DNA from: Theobroma cacao
Taxonomy: Eukaryota > Streptophyta > Magnoliopsida > Malvales > Malvaceae
DNA length: 64,000 nt
Direction of reading: 5' to 3'
Assembly (NCBI RefSeq): GCF_000208745.1
Contig: NC_030850.1
Span: forward strand, 35,546,041-35,610,040
In this document: piece after piece, positions 1 through 11,493 of the stretch
Position numbering within the stretch: the first letter of the stretch is position 1
How the letters are laid out: every line of letters begins with the position of its first letter
Program-made: the position numbers and the translations under genes
The notes under the pieces: model-generated
What the model saw: only the letters and a program-made list of their open reading frames with translations
Databases searched by the model: none
Told to the model about the DNA's origin: nothing

Positions 1-3000
1 ATCTTCAGTTAATTGTTGAATAAAGTCGAGCATATCCCGTTACTTTTATTTCTGGGCAAGACCTCACCATTCCATTGCATCATTTGAACTCCTGCCAAGG
101 TTGTTGGTTCGTTTAATAATTCTAGATCTTTTCAACACGGCTTTTGCATCCTTCCAACCCATCAAAAGTAAAAACTAGGCCAGTTTATGATTTGATGCCA
201 GTAGGCAAGGGAGCAGATTGCTCTCACAGCAGAAAATCAGGTCAGATCCTATGGTCCGTTTCACTTTTAATAAAGGAGAGAAAGAAATCCTGAATGACCT
301 AAACTAAAGCAAAACAGAACCAGAGAAGTGAATGTTAGAATACTCGATGAATATTTTGCAATAGACTGCCCAACACATCGGACAAATTTCTAGTATTACG
401 GATGGACTTAGAGGTTAACATTTGAGAAACCAATCTGACGTTGTGTCACTATCTGGTGCTGGCGAAAGACGAGCAACCTAATGCGTTAAGTTTATGTGTT
501 CCGCCTGATCAACAACAGCCCAGTCTTGCATATGGTCTTCGCAATGCAAGGCTGCACCCGAACGACCCCACTCAATTATAAGGCCTTCTTGTTGCTTATT
601 TAGGACACAGAGGCTCACTATGTTTCAAAAGAGTGAGAGTTGGGCTTAGTCAAGTTGGGCTATCATTTACTAGTAAAAGCCTGTGCCTCAGCTCCTGGCC
701 TCAGTCAGGCCGGATTCATCTGGATCATATACCCCAATTGATTAGGTCCAGCTTTGTTGGAGATTTGTGTCATGTGACCATGATTGAGAATAAACGTGTT
801 AGTGGTGAGCAATGTATGAAGGAATATTCTTCAAAAAGTAAAATCCTCACGGTTTAACCAAAAGCATCACGTCTCGATGATATCTGATGGCAGGTAACGT
901 TCTTTATGAATCTAAAGTTTTAGCATATATGATTGCAAGTAGCGTCTGGTTTTCCCTTCGTTTTCCTACCAAAAGAAGAAGCAGCGTCTAGATTCTGCCT
1001 TCCTTTTGCTTTAATTTACAACTCCATGAGGATTCTTATTTATTAGTACTACTTACCTAGAACATGGCAGTAAATACCTTCACCGCAAGCAAGACACTAA
1101 CTATAGAAATTATTGAAGGCAAACAGGTAATCACAAGCGAGCACTCAGCCTCACCGAAATAATGCAATTTTAGTGGAAAAATATTATTGTATCTTAACCA
1201 CACTCTAGGTATTTTGTTAGGAACAAAAATATTTGGTCTCAGTTAAGTCCGTTCCATAATTTTACGTCATTTCTTATATTAACTTCACTTTTACAATTAA
1301 ATTTTTTATTTCTATTATTAGAGTTTAAAAATTAAAATTTTTAGTTGGTAATACAAGATTAAATATATGACCTAAAATTATAAAAAGATCATCAAGTAAA
1401 ACGGAAAATTTTTATTCTTGCCTTATACATATACTTTCCAACAAGGGTTACGGGTAAAAAATTCTAAGCTCCACCCAATTTTTTAATCTTTTTACTCATC
1501 TTAATTATTAGAATATAGATCTACACACTTAAGCCAAGATCTATCTTTGGATAATATATAAAATATTATCATTTCATTTACCTTTGAATAAATACGTTAA
1601 GCATTATAGTTAAATAATTAACTAATACCTTCTCACAAATGATTCTTTGTTAGAATATTTGTAATTGGTATGATAAATGAGAAGTTAGGGACGGTTTCCC
1701 TTTTCTGCTTTCTTTAACTTTTTCTTGATAAGAATTTGATGCAGTTCTCTACCAATCAAGCCACCCAAAACCGAGACCCACTTCTTTCATAGTTCAATCT
1801 CTACTTTATAGTAAGCTAATCATTCATAAAGCCAACTAGTACAAATAATTTAGTGATCAATCACAGTCGGATTTTCACTTTCTTTTTCTAAGCGTACTGG
1901 CCCGCAAGAAAATGAACAAGAGCTGGAACAGTGCAAAGGTTCAGGTTTATTGGCCAAGTGCCTACGTTACTTCCTTTTCTCGTATGGCCAACTTGTTCAG
2001 TTTTGGTTGGAAACTTCAATGCAACAGGTCGTCTTAATTTTATGAGCACAGGTTATTAAGATATACATCCTTTTTTTGCTTTTATTCCCCGAAGAAGACA
2101 TCCATCTTTCACGAAATAGACAAATCCCAACTGAGCATGAGATAAATCATCTAATATTTCTGACTTTTTTTTATCTTTCTTACTTTTATAAAAATTAAAC
2201 TTAAAATTTTGATTTTATTAACACTAATACACCGGATTTAATTAGAATTCTGCAATTAATCTTTTTTAATAAGAATAGTATTAGAATAATAATTTGAAAA
2301 CAAAAATTTTGATTTTGATATATTTTGGTATGTAAATATTTAATACTGAAAATCATGAAAAATAAATATATATTATAAAAAAATAAAAATATTATGTATT
2401 TAAACAAAAAAAAAGTTATACAATACTTTGCTTATAGAGTTTTCAAACTCCACCAGAAAGATTAAAAATTGTCATATATTTCATTAAGATATATTTAACA
2501 AATTTGATGTAGAATAATAGATTAAAAGAAATTTGGAACTGTGGCCAACGCAACCCGACTTTGATACGCAAACATCAAATCTAGGAAAATTTCCATCCAA
2601 TCTTCTCCTTGGACCTGGTAGTCTATCCGATCAACGTTCACACATGATTTTGAAATTTTCAAGTTCCTGTTGTTGCCAGTGATGGACAGATACCCAATAG
2701 CTGTTTTGGCTTAAACAAGACTCAAACATCAAAAAGTAATCCCTCATCCTATATCCTCGATTCCACATTATCCTTAATCAATGGCTTTCTCCACGCTTCA
2801 ATAGTTTCAATTGAATGTTAGATTGAAAATTATCATGTCAAGGTTTTATGGCATCGCCAGAACAAATACTTTGCAACTCTTAGACCAAAATAAAAGGTAG
2901 ATCCCCTGTCTGCAACGTGACACCCGAAATGAGAATTGAATCACGTATGCACATGGTGTGGATCGACTAGTGCTTAATAATGGACCACATGGTCCAGGGG

Positions 3001-3809
3001 CCGGGGGGGGGGGGGGGGCCCGTGGGGAGCTTTATGTGGCAACTAACACAGGCCATTTTAAACCAGCGAAAGATCCATTTTTATACACATCGAAGTTGCG
3101 GTGGAATTCCCCTGCATTACTCCTTCATGTGATTTCCACTATAAGATTCGCCACTCCCACCTTCAAGATGCTGTGACAGGGACATTTATGGTGACAAACA
3201 CTGTGCCGGCCCTATTTTTCTTTTCTTTTTTTTTTTAAATTATATATAGGAGTAAATTTAAAGGTTCTTTTTATTGTCAGTTTTTAGTCAATATCTGAAA
3301 TTAATCTTTCAAATTTAAATTGATGAAAGAAAATCTGAAATTTCTAATCTTGCAAAACTCAGGCACCTTATACATTACCTAATTTCTACACTTAATACGG
3401 TCTTGTCCTCCCGATATGAGAAATCTTCTCTCAACTATACTGAGATTCTCTCTTCGGTAGTATAATTATGTTGGGAAGATTTGGTCATTAATTACAAAAC
3501 AAATACAGAAGACACCCCGACAACATTAGAATATTGCATCCTTTAATATTTTTATACCAACCATTGTGTACTTTGTCCACTTGTCCTGTTGTACTACACC
3601 ATTTCTTTTGTAACAAAAAATTTTTTTTTTTAAATGACATAAATTTTCTATTCCATTGTACTATATTGCTTTAATCAATTAACGTTCTTATCATTTATTA
3701 AACTAGTCTTTAAATTTTTTTTAGTTCCATAAGTTTTTTAAATTAATATAAATATAACTTCCTTTAAATTATATACATATTATCTTTTTTTACTCATTTG
3801 ATGAATGAC
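1..3809. other. Intergenic, no gene recognised
   Basis: No reading frame here looks like a known protein; the open frames are under 80 codons and lack conserved motifs. The first 1.1 kb has fairly balanced composition and could be flanking sequence of a gene lying off the window. From about 1.2 kb the DNA is AT-rich. A run of about 16 G residues lies near 3003-3018. Confidence 0.6.
3003..3020 (+). repeat. Poly-G tract
   Basis: An uninterrupted run of about 16 G, flanked by CC on the left and CCC on the right, in otherwise AT-rich DNA. Such a run can form a G-quadruplex, and it is also a common place for length errors in assemblies. No gene is associated with it. Confidence 0.8.
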
Positions 3810-4212
3810 TTGATTAGTTAATGTAGTTACCTGATAGAATCAAAATCCAAAATGATGTCACTCGGTGTTGAAATCATAAAAAAAATATTAATTTTTATTC
3901 CTCTTTTTATCCTCTTTTATTAAATTGGAGTAATTTTTTAAAATTTCATTTTTTTTTTCAAATCTAAAAAATCTTAGATTTTCAAATTTTTTAGATTTGA
4001 AAAAAAAAATAAGACATTTTCAAAAAAAAATTACCCTAAAAAAAAGAAAAAAATGAATTAAAAAATGAATTTTTTTGTTTTGTGATTTTGGCATCAATCA
4101 AGAATCAACGTTTTTAAATTCTAATTCTATCACATAATCACATCACTAAACTACATTATCAACGTTTTTAAATTCTGATTCTATCACATAATCACATCAT
4201 TAAACTACGTCA
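3810..4212. mobile_element. MITE-like hairpin element (foldback)
   Basis: The segment folds back on itself. The central arms at about 3958-3974 and 3986-4003 are perfect inverted repeats of a CAAATCTAAAAAAT-type sequence. Similarity continues outward imperfectly: left-arm motifs such as TAATGTAGTT and TGATAGAATC recur as reverse complements on the right side. The right arm also carries a 54-bp tandem duplication. There is no coding capacity. This fits a non-autonomous inverted-repeat transposon; target-site duplications are not clear, so the ends are approximate and the superfamily is unassigned. Confidence 0.5.
4104..4211 (+). repeat. 54-bp tandem repeat, two copies
   Basis: The unit beginning ATCAACGTTTTTAAATTC occurs at 4104-4157 and again at 4158-4211 with only a few substitutions. 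It lies in the right arm of the foldback element. Confidence 0.85.
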
Positions 4213-4914
4213 TATATCACATGATAAGGTTAAAACCAACAACACTTTGTTCATCAAGAATCATAATTAAATTCATTAGAAAGATAAATGTATATCACTA
4301 AAATTGCCTGGTAAACAAAAAAAATTCCTTGAAAAGGTCAGAAATACAAAAAGCTGAATCAATTAAAAGTACCCATATCAAGTTATCAACATTTCAACAT
4401 CTTCACCGAAAGAAAAACAAAAATTCGACATCATGGTTATCCGGAAGATGATCATCGCCATCAGAAACCAAAAAAGAATCCTGCAACTTGTTTAATCAAC
4501 CAATTTATCACTCAAATCAACCGTGGGCCAGAGTTTGCCGAAAATGAGAGAAGAAAAAGTCGACTAGCAAATTTGGAATCCTCTGTTTATTATCACGATC
4601 AAAATCAATCACGGTTATCAGTACCATTTTCAACATATCTAGTAATTGTTTACTGTAATTTAAATATAAAATAAGTTACCAGTACTGTAACAGCATATTT
4701 AAAGAAAATTGTTGTCTATAAATGTACACCCGAAATTTCACTACACCAAGTCTTTCAAAAAGACCCCCGAAAAAGTAAAAAAAAAGTAAAAAGTAAAGGT
4801 GAATAAATTCTATCTAGTCAAAATTCGGAAAACATCATTATCGCATTCATTGACCAGAATAATTATCGCCATCATCAACAAATTTTTACCAGCACCACCA
4901 GCAGCAGCGGCCTC
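4213..4914. other. Downstream flank of the SAUR gene
   Basis: AT-rich sequence with no convincing gene. The stretch next to 4915 is probably the 3' UTR of the minus-strand SAUR gene. I see nothing else in it. Confidence 0.4.
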
Positions 4915-5418
4915 TCAATGGTGGCGCTTCCATATCAATTTCCTTCCACCGGTTCCCGCGGCGATCCGTGTCTGGACCCTCTCGAACTCCGAGAACCGGC
5001 AAGGAATCGTGATTCCACCTGGCTGCGTAAACCCATACTCCTCTTCGGCTTCTCTCAAGAGCTCGCAGAACAAAGGGTGGTTAAAGTAAATAACGGGCAC
5101 AAAAACTCTGTGAAAGTCGCCGTCCTTTTGACCGACGTAAACGGCCAAGTGTCCTTTCGGAACTTCCTTCGGTTTTTCATCGACAGGGTCTTGACCAATG
5201 GGAAGGTATCCCGACCCTGGTTTCACCGAGCATATAGATTTGGCTCCGTTAGTTAAGCGGCGACCCCAACCGATGAGCTTGGAGAAAGTCTTTGACTTGC
5301 AGAACGATCCTGCTTGCGTCAGGTGGTGGTATCCACGTGGGTTCCGAGCTTTGCGAATGAACCATCTGGAAATCCGGACAAGCCGTTTCCCGATCTTGAA
5401 ACCTCTTATCTTTCTCAT
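4915..5418 (-). CDS. SAUR36: SAUR family protein, SAUR36-like
   Basis: Intronless 167-codon frame, as expected for small auxin-up RNA genes. The SAUR core spans about residues 84-152: it opens with EVPKGHLAVYVG, continues with FHRVFVPVIYFNHPLF and an acidic LLREAEEEYGF helix, and ends in GGITIPC and FERVQTRI. SAURs of the PP2C.D-inhibiting type promote cell expansion through plasma-membrane H+-ATPases; whether this member does so is inferred. The N-terminus (MRKIRGFKIGKRLVRISRW) is basic and long, resembling the senescence-linked SAUR36/SAG201 type rather than the short SAUR19 type. Its position near GOS12 and FIL matches the Arabidopsis order I recall, which supports the SAUR36 assignment. 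The start is the first ATG of the conserved MRK(I/L)RGFK block. Confidence 0.88.
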   Translation of the reverse strand: MRKIRGFKIGKRLVRISRWFIRKARNPRGYHHLTQAGSFCKSKTFSKLIGWGRRLTNGAKSICSVKPGSGYLPIGQDPVDEKPKEVPKGHLAVYVGQKDGDFHRVFVPVIYFNHPLFCELLREAEEEYGFTQPGGITIPCRFSEFERVQTRIAAGTGGRKLIWKRHH

Positions 5419-8400
5419 TTGTTGGTGTCAGATTATGAAGTGAAAGAGGAAGGCTTTGCGCTTGTTTTTATTTTTTTGGAGCGTACGAGAATCAGACTGA
5501 AAAGGTTTCGTTAGAATGAGATGGAGTTTAGGAAAAGGGCCATGGATCGGCCATGGACATAGTAAGGCGAAAGAGAGTCAGGCATACTTCAGAGAGAGAC
5601 GTTGGTATATTTGACATCCTTATTCCTGTCTGCAACTGAGTATTTCATGCGAAACCTGATTTAAAATTTCCTAGATTAAATAGCCTTCTCTTTTTTCCTT
5701 CTTCTTTCTCTGTTCAGAAGAACCAAACTAAAGATCTTTGGCAGCCGTAGAACAATAGCAGGCCGCACAGGAGATGAAGGGCCTGTCTACAAATATAAAG
5801 TGAACCACGAAAAACTCAGCAACTAGAAAGAGAAGGGAAAATTTGAGGGAGTCAACAATAAGAGGAAATAGAGTTTGTCTTGATGGGCGGCAGTGGCACG
5901 CGCAAATTGAGTGTTGAAACTTGAAACTAGTAAGAAGCGGAATTGTGATTTAAATAGGAAAGCCAGACAGCAAGAGAAAGTCGTAGGTCAGATAAACGAA
6001 GGGTCGTCTGATCATAAGTGGCTGCGGCTAGATTTTCACTGAGCTTCAGATTATTATATGGTTAATATAAAAGAAAAAACAATAAATAATGTTCTAGAGT
6101 GAGTCATCACCGTTTGATTGATATTTCTGATTCCCACGTTGACGAGGGACTGGTCTTTCCCGTTATCTGATTGGGCGGTTAGATTAGTAATAAAAATACT
6201 TGTTAATTTTATCAGCCATCACTTTCCTGGGTCTGGACTACTAAAAAAATGATGAGGATGTTTCGACGAAACCGTCAGTTTTGGCCACGTACGTAACTTG
6301 GATCAGAACACTTTTGATAATGGACAGAAGAGACAAAACACCAGGTCTCAGTGAGCTTTGGTGCAGCAGATCACCATTTAACTTTCTTGCAACCCAATCG
6401 TCCCTCGTCCACGTGGCCTCGTGACGCAGCCCAACTTAAGGGGTGAAGTCTTTGACGTAAGAGAAGAGAAGCTTCATATTCGAATTAAATTTTTTCTTAG
6501 GTTGTTTATCACGAGTTTAGATTGAATAATTATTCAATCAATTGACATGTGATTATATTTGCATAATGTATAGTAATAAATTATTATTCATTACGAAAAA
6601 AATTATTATAAATTAATTATATTATGTCGGGAATACTAATTTGTTATAAAATTACATTTTCTTATGTTTTGAAAATTGATTCAAGACTGGACAAAATTAT
6701 ATTAATGATAGACTTTGAAATTTGAATAGTTTTAGCACTTTTGATTATAAACCTTTTTCAATTTTTAAATTAGATTTTAAGTATCCTTCTAAAAAGAACA
6801 ATAAAAATGTTTTTGTATTTTCCTTTTCATATATATACAAATATCCCTAGTCAAAATATGAAAAGTTCATCATAGCTCACAGCGACTACGAGATGCTAAT
6901 TGTGGAGTGCCTTGAAAGTCATGGCATCGTAGCATTAAATTGCAAATTGGAAGCACGCGGAAGGCCTCGAAAGGAGTTGGTAGAAAGAATTTGAGGCTAC
7001 TAATTACATTTTTGGTGAGGTTGACTGATCCAACCGAAAATTTATTTCTTTTTTGTGTGACCAATATATCTTAATACAAGTTTGGTATATATATTTTGAA
7101 TCTTCGATATGTATTCAATTTTGGTCGGTGATATGAATTATAATTATATTTATTCTATAAAACTAATAAGGTTAAAATATTATAAAGTGCAATTTATTTT
7201 ATTCTATCATACCATCAAAATATTTTGTCACAATTAATTCATTTTTTCTGCATGTATATATTATATACAAAGACATGATAATTAATAAAACAAGAATTGA
7301 AATTTACAAAAGGGTGTACAATGATAAATATATTTATTAGTTAATTTATAAATGAAAATTATGTAAAAAATTAAAATTAATTTTTTTTAATGATCCCGAT
7401 TTCAAAATCAACAAATATTTATTTTTATAACTTTATTAACATTCTCACCTTTCAAATTGAAAAAATTTGTCATATACAACTAAAGTATGATATATATAAG
7501 CATATTCTGCCATTGGATGCTTGACAAGTGTTGGATTCAGAGATGAGGTCCACATTTCCTTTGGTATACCTTACAAACATACCAGCCCTCCTCCGTTGCT
7601 CGATGAAAACAAAAAAATCGGGTGGAAGGTTGAAGATTCCGTACAGGAAGGTCGTACTTTACCGTAATACGAATTCAACGACTACTTGTAGTCGTAACAC
7701 GTGGGTCCATCTGATGCTAATTTGCACAGACAATTCCAAAATGGTGGGTCCCTTTTCCACGTGGTCAAGTCCCGACAAGCAACGCTTGCGTCGATCTAAA
7801 TCAGTGAATCAAGGCTGTAACAAAATAGGGTAAAAGGCTTAAAATAATCTCAAATTCGTGGAGTTTGGTACTTTGCCTATCGCCATCTGTCACTAATCAC
7901 GAGTCCTCTCAAATTCAAAGACAAAAGTTTATTGGGACAAAAATCTTTGTGACTCCTGTCATTCAAATTTTTGGGCTTAAAAATCGTTGTTTTAATTTTG
8001 AACATTAACCCAATTTCCAGACGTTTCTCTTTTTTCTTTTTATGTAATTCTTCTTTGACTACCATTTTTTAGTACTTTTTCCCCCTCAATCTCACTCTAT
8101 TTTATTGGCTTTGACCAAATTACTTCTCACAAATATCTTGAGTTGATGTATTGATTTGTTGAAAATGTTGTTTAATCCATGAAACATGTAACTGAATAAT
8201 TTGTGTCAGAAAATGAAAAATAATGTAGTGACATTGAAGTTCTTCTTGGTCTTATCTTAATGTCAAAAAAATAAATTCGTATGGGCATAAAGACATCATG
8301 CCATGATTATATATATATATATATATATATGAAAAAATTTTATTTATTCTTTGACATACGTACGTTAAATTCAATAATATCATTTAACATTACACGAAGT

Positions 8401-9566
8401 TTGATGTATTTTATTTTAAAAAATTCAAATTTGAAACTTTATCTATTCCAAATTTTAAGTAAGATAAAATTTATGAGATAGGAGAGAATTGTTGATAATT
8501 TAAGAATATTGTATGCATAAAATTCGTAAGTGGAGTAGGTCAAATTCATTACGGTTATTAATATTGTCTTGACTAAAAGGTTTTGTCAGTTTAACAGAAG
8601 GTTTTATTTTTTTTAATATCCATTTTCATTATTTCTAGTCAGAGGGAGGTTTGGTTATATCTTAAAGGTTATAATAGCATTAGGAGAATCTTCAACGGAG
8701 TTACCGACCTCGGAAATTACCATTAATTATTTTAAAAAAAATCAACTGATTGTTGAACAATTTTTTTAGTATTAGTAAACATGTTGAATATAGCAACTTG
8801 TGTGTGAAATGCTTATCGAACGGTACCTTGTTATCGTTTTTAAATACAGGCTAGTCACTAGTGGACCTTTGGATGTGTACAGAAGATATATATATACAAG
8901 CTTTGAAATCTAGGTGATCAGAAAAAAGGAAATATTCAATGGCAAATGGTTTACTTTTTCGTCCTTGTAGGACGTATACCGTTAAAATAGTTAGGTTTTA
9001 AAGTTCCCATTTGAATTTTAAACTCACCAATTGCTTAGTCAATCGTGGCGTTTGCATTCTTATCTTGTTCATTAGGTTTTTCCAAAATATTTGCAACTGC
9101 CACGCCAAATCTGGACCGAAAGCTCTCTTTCACTAGCTCCTTGGCTTGTTCTCATATGACATATAATATTCATTGTCTATAATTTAAAGCGCATTGGCAA
9201 GGGTTTGAAAACTACATCTTACCTGTTCTTGGAGCAATCCAACGATCTCCTGGAGTTTAATAATCTTAAAGCCGCCTTGTTGCTGTTGTCCTGTCTTGAG
9301 AAGAGAAAAGAAACTCATAAATTTTCTTTATCAGTTCTTGTTGTTATATGTACGGATGAGTGTACCACAGTAGCTGCAAGTTCCAGATTGACCTTGTAGC
9401 TGGCTCCTAGGGGCAGGAGCTTTAGCAACACGTAGGTGTACGATATGACTTTGCTTCGGTTGCAAAGTTTGACCTCCTTTATCAAAGTTTTGTTTGTTAG
9501 GTCATAAAAAATTTATGTAATTTCTGTTGAGCTGCTGATCGACTGAAGCTGGACCCAGAAAAAAAT
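5419..9566. other. SAUR upstream region and AT-rich intergenic DNA
   Basis: The first kilobase holds the SAUR promoter and 5' UTR; I could not fix a TATA box. The rest is AT-rich, with an (AT)n microsatellite at 8308-8330. Short open frames such as 7528-7833 show no domain or motif and I do not regard them as genes. Confidence 0.5.
8308..8330 (+). repeat. (AT)n microsatellite
   Basis: About eleven uninterrupted TA/AT units. Confidence 0.9.
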
Positions 9567-9645
9567 AAAAAAAATGTTTGCAACAGTTCTCTAGCTAAGC
9601 AATGAGGGCGCCTTTAATACTGGAAAGATGATGTTTTTGTTGCAG

Positions 9646-9854
9646 GATTTCACAACATTGCAGCTAAGCAGCACAGATCCCTTGGTGGAAATTGGAAGAG
9701 ACGTTCTCGTTTCCAAGGTAGAGGGCATATAGTTAGACTTGTTGGAGAGAGTTTCAAGTCATTTTTAAATCGTACAAGAATTGGAAATTTGGCAGATGGC
9801 CTACGTAATTTAGTCCGAGTTTATGAGCTAACTCCAGTCAAGAATGGCAGCTAA
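9646..9854 (+). pseudogene. Relic last exon of an unrecognised gene (copy A)
   Basis: A canonical-looking acceptor (TTTTTGTTGCAG) is followed by a 68-codon open frame, starting FHNIAAKQHRSLGG and ending VRVYELTPVKNGS before TAA. The same DNA read one base over gives DFTTLQLSSTDPLVEIGRD up to a possible donor AAG|GTAGAG. In copy B the first frame is lost by a 1-nt deletion and an early stop, while the second frame stays open with mostly conservative changes. No upstream exons could be joined. I do not recognise the family. This is most likely the 3' end of a gene that was duplicated as a fragment. Confidence 0.35.
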
Positions 9855-10414
9855 AGGCCTAGCTCTAGCTGGTTGATATGTGCATTAGCAAATCTGTGGC
9901 GCCTGTTCATTTTCTTTTCGCTATCACTGATATGCAGCCTAACACTAAAACCGAATAATTATAGCGTTACCGAACTCAAAAATGACTATAGGCAAAGAAA
10001 TTATGATAAACGATATAAGAAATGGGGAAAAATTACTAAGTAAATAAACCAAAAGAAACGAATATAAAATTAGACTGAAATACACACGTATAGGGAAACT
10101 TAAACTTGAAACTTAAAAATTTCAAGATATTCTCTTTGTATACGATGGGTGTATATAATGGGTCATTGTTTGGATCTTGCTTCAAGTCTCCAAATTCATA
10201 AGATCAACCACGAGATCGGTGACGGCGCCGGAAGGGACTCAAACAATGACACAGCGATTTTCTTCTTGGAAGCCGGTACCTAGTGGATCTCAATCTACCG
10301 TGACAATGGACGTGTATTGGATAGTTATGAGCTTGGAAAGTAAATGCCTCTAGATGTCAATGGTGGTGTTCCTAACAGTTGAGTAAGAAAGACGGAATCC
10401 ATCTTTTCCTACAT

Positions 10415-11187
10415 ATATTGATTAGACATAATAATTTTAGATATAATATATTAATATGACACGAAAAGATACTAAATTAAATAAATTTTGATTTAATTTT
10501 AACGTATTTTATATTTAATTATGTCTGACATGTTTAAGATATAAAAATTTTCATGTGTTAACGTGTCAAATACGATTAACACATCTAAAATATGTTTAAA
10601 TGTATTTAATTAATCGTGTTATCGTGTTCAAACGTATAAACGTGTTTAATCGTGTTCAAACATATAACGTGTTTAATCGTATTATAGTATTTAAACGTGT
10701 ATACATGACATGCTTATCAACTTGTTAAAAATTAATTGTCAAAGATTGTTTTAGCTTTATTTAAACAATTTCAAATAATTATTTTGAAAATATTTTTAAA
10801 TTTTATAATAATAATATAATTATGTCATGTCCAAATTTTAATTTTAAATTTTGTTTTGTTATATTTGATGTTATTGTCATTTTGTTTTATTATAATTGTT
10901 TTTATAATTATTGATTTTAAATTTAAATAATAAAATTATGTTTAATTGTAAATATTTTTATTTAATCGTGTTAAACGTGTCATGTCATATATTAACATGT
11001 TTAACAAATGTGTCTAAACGTATCGTGTCGTGTTACATGATTATTAAATATATACGTGTACATATTTCAGATTTAAGACATGATTAATATTTATATCACA
11101 TTCATATTTAATCTTAATATATTTCGTATCTAATCGTTTCGACATATTTAAGATACGAAAATATGAATTACCAAGTCTAATATTGAT
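10415..11187. mobile_element. Non-autonomous hAT-like insertion with 8-bp target duplication
   Basis: The element occupies 10423-11179 (757 bp). It is flanked by perfect 8-bp direct repeats ATATTGAT at 10415-10422 and 11180-11187. Its ends are inverted: it begins TAGAC and ends GTCTA. Copy B of the duplicated segment has a single ATATTGAT (14984-14991) at the same point, which is the unoccupied site. The interior is AT-rich and non-coding, with clustered subterminal motifs of the type TTTAATCGTGTTCAAACGT. An 8-bp duplication with short inverted ends and repeated subterminal motifs is the signature of hAT elements. Confidence 0.85.
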
Positions 11188-11493
11188 CATAATGAAACAT
11201 AACCACCATGACTACGTACTCTATGACTTTGGTATCAATGATAAAATTTTAGGTCACTCAATTAATTGCGGTCAGATTCAGCTAAATTATTTACATGTGC
11301 TAACCATGTGGCTGGAAGTTTCTGCATGCCAGGTCCTCTGGAAGAAGACATGATGCTCAATTTTCTGGCAATAATTAATATTGATGCGATGCGGCGATGG
11401 CAACTGGCAATGATGTTTTGTTAAAACAAAATAATAGTCATAAAGATTTAAGAAAGAACGTTTCAATTTTTCAACCACATAATTATGGAGTTA

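Larger units (their letters stand above)
9567..11493 (+). repeat. Dispersed direct duplication, left copy (A)
   Basis: Sequence from the A-run before ATGTTTGCAACAGTTCTC through to TTATGGAGTTA is repeated at 13983-15279 in the same orientation. Local identity is high but broken by small indels. Copy A carries the better-preserved old exon (9646-9854) and a 757-bp transposon insertion (10423-11179) that copy B lacks. Without the insertion the two copies are similar in length; B has an extra block of about 150 bp near 14560-14720. The parent gene is not recognised. Confidence 0.85.
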
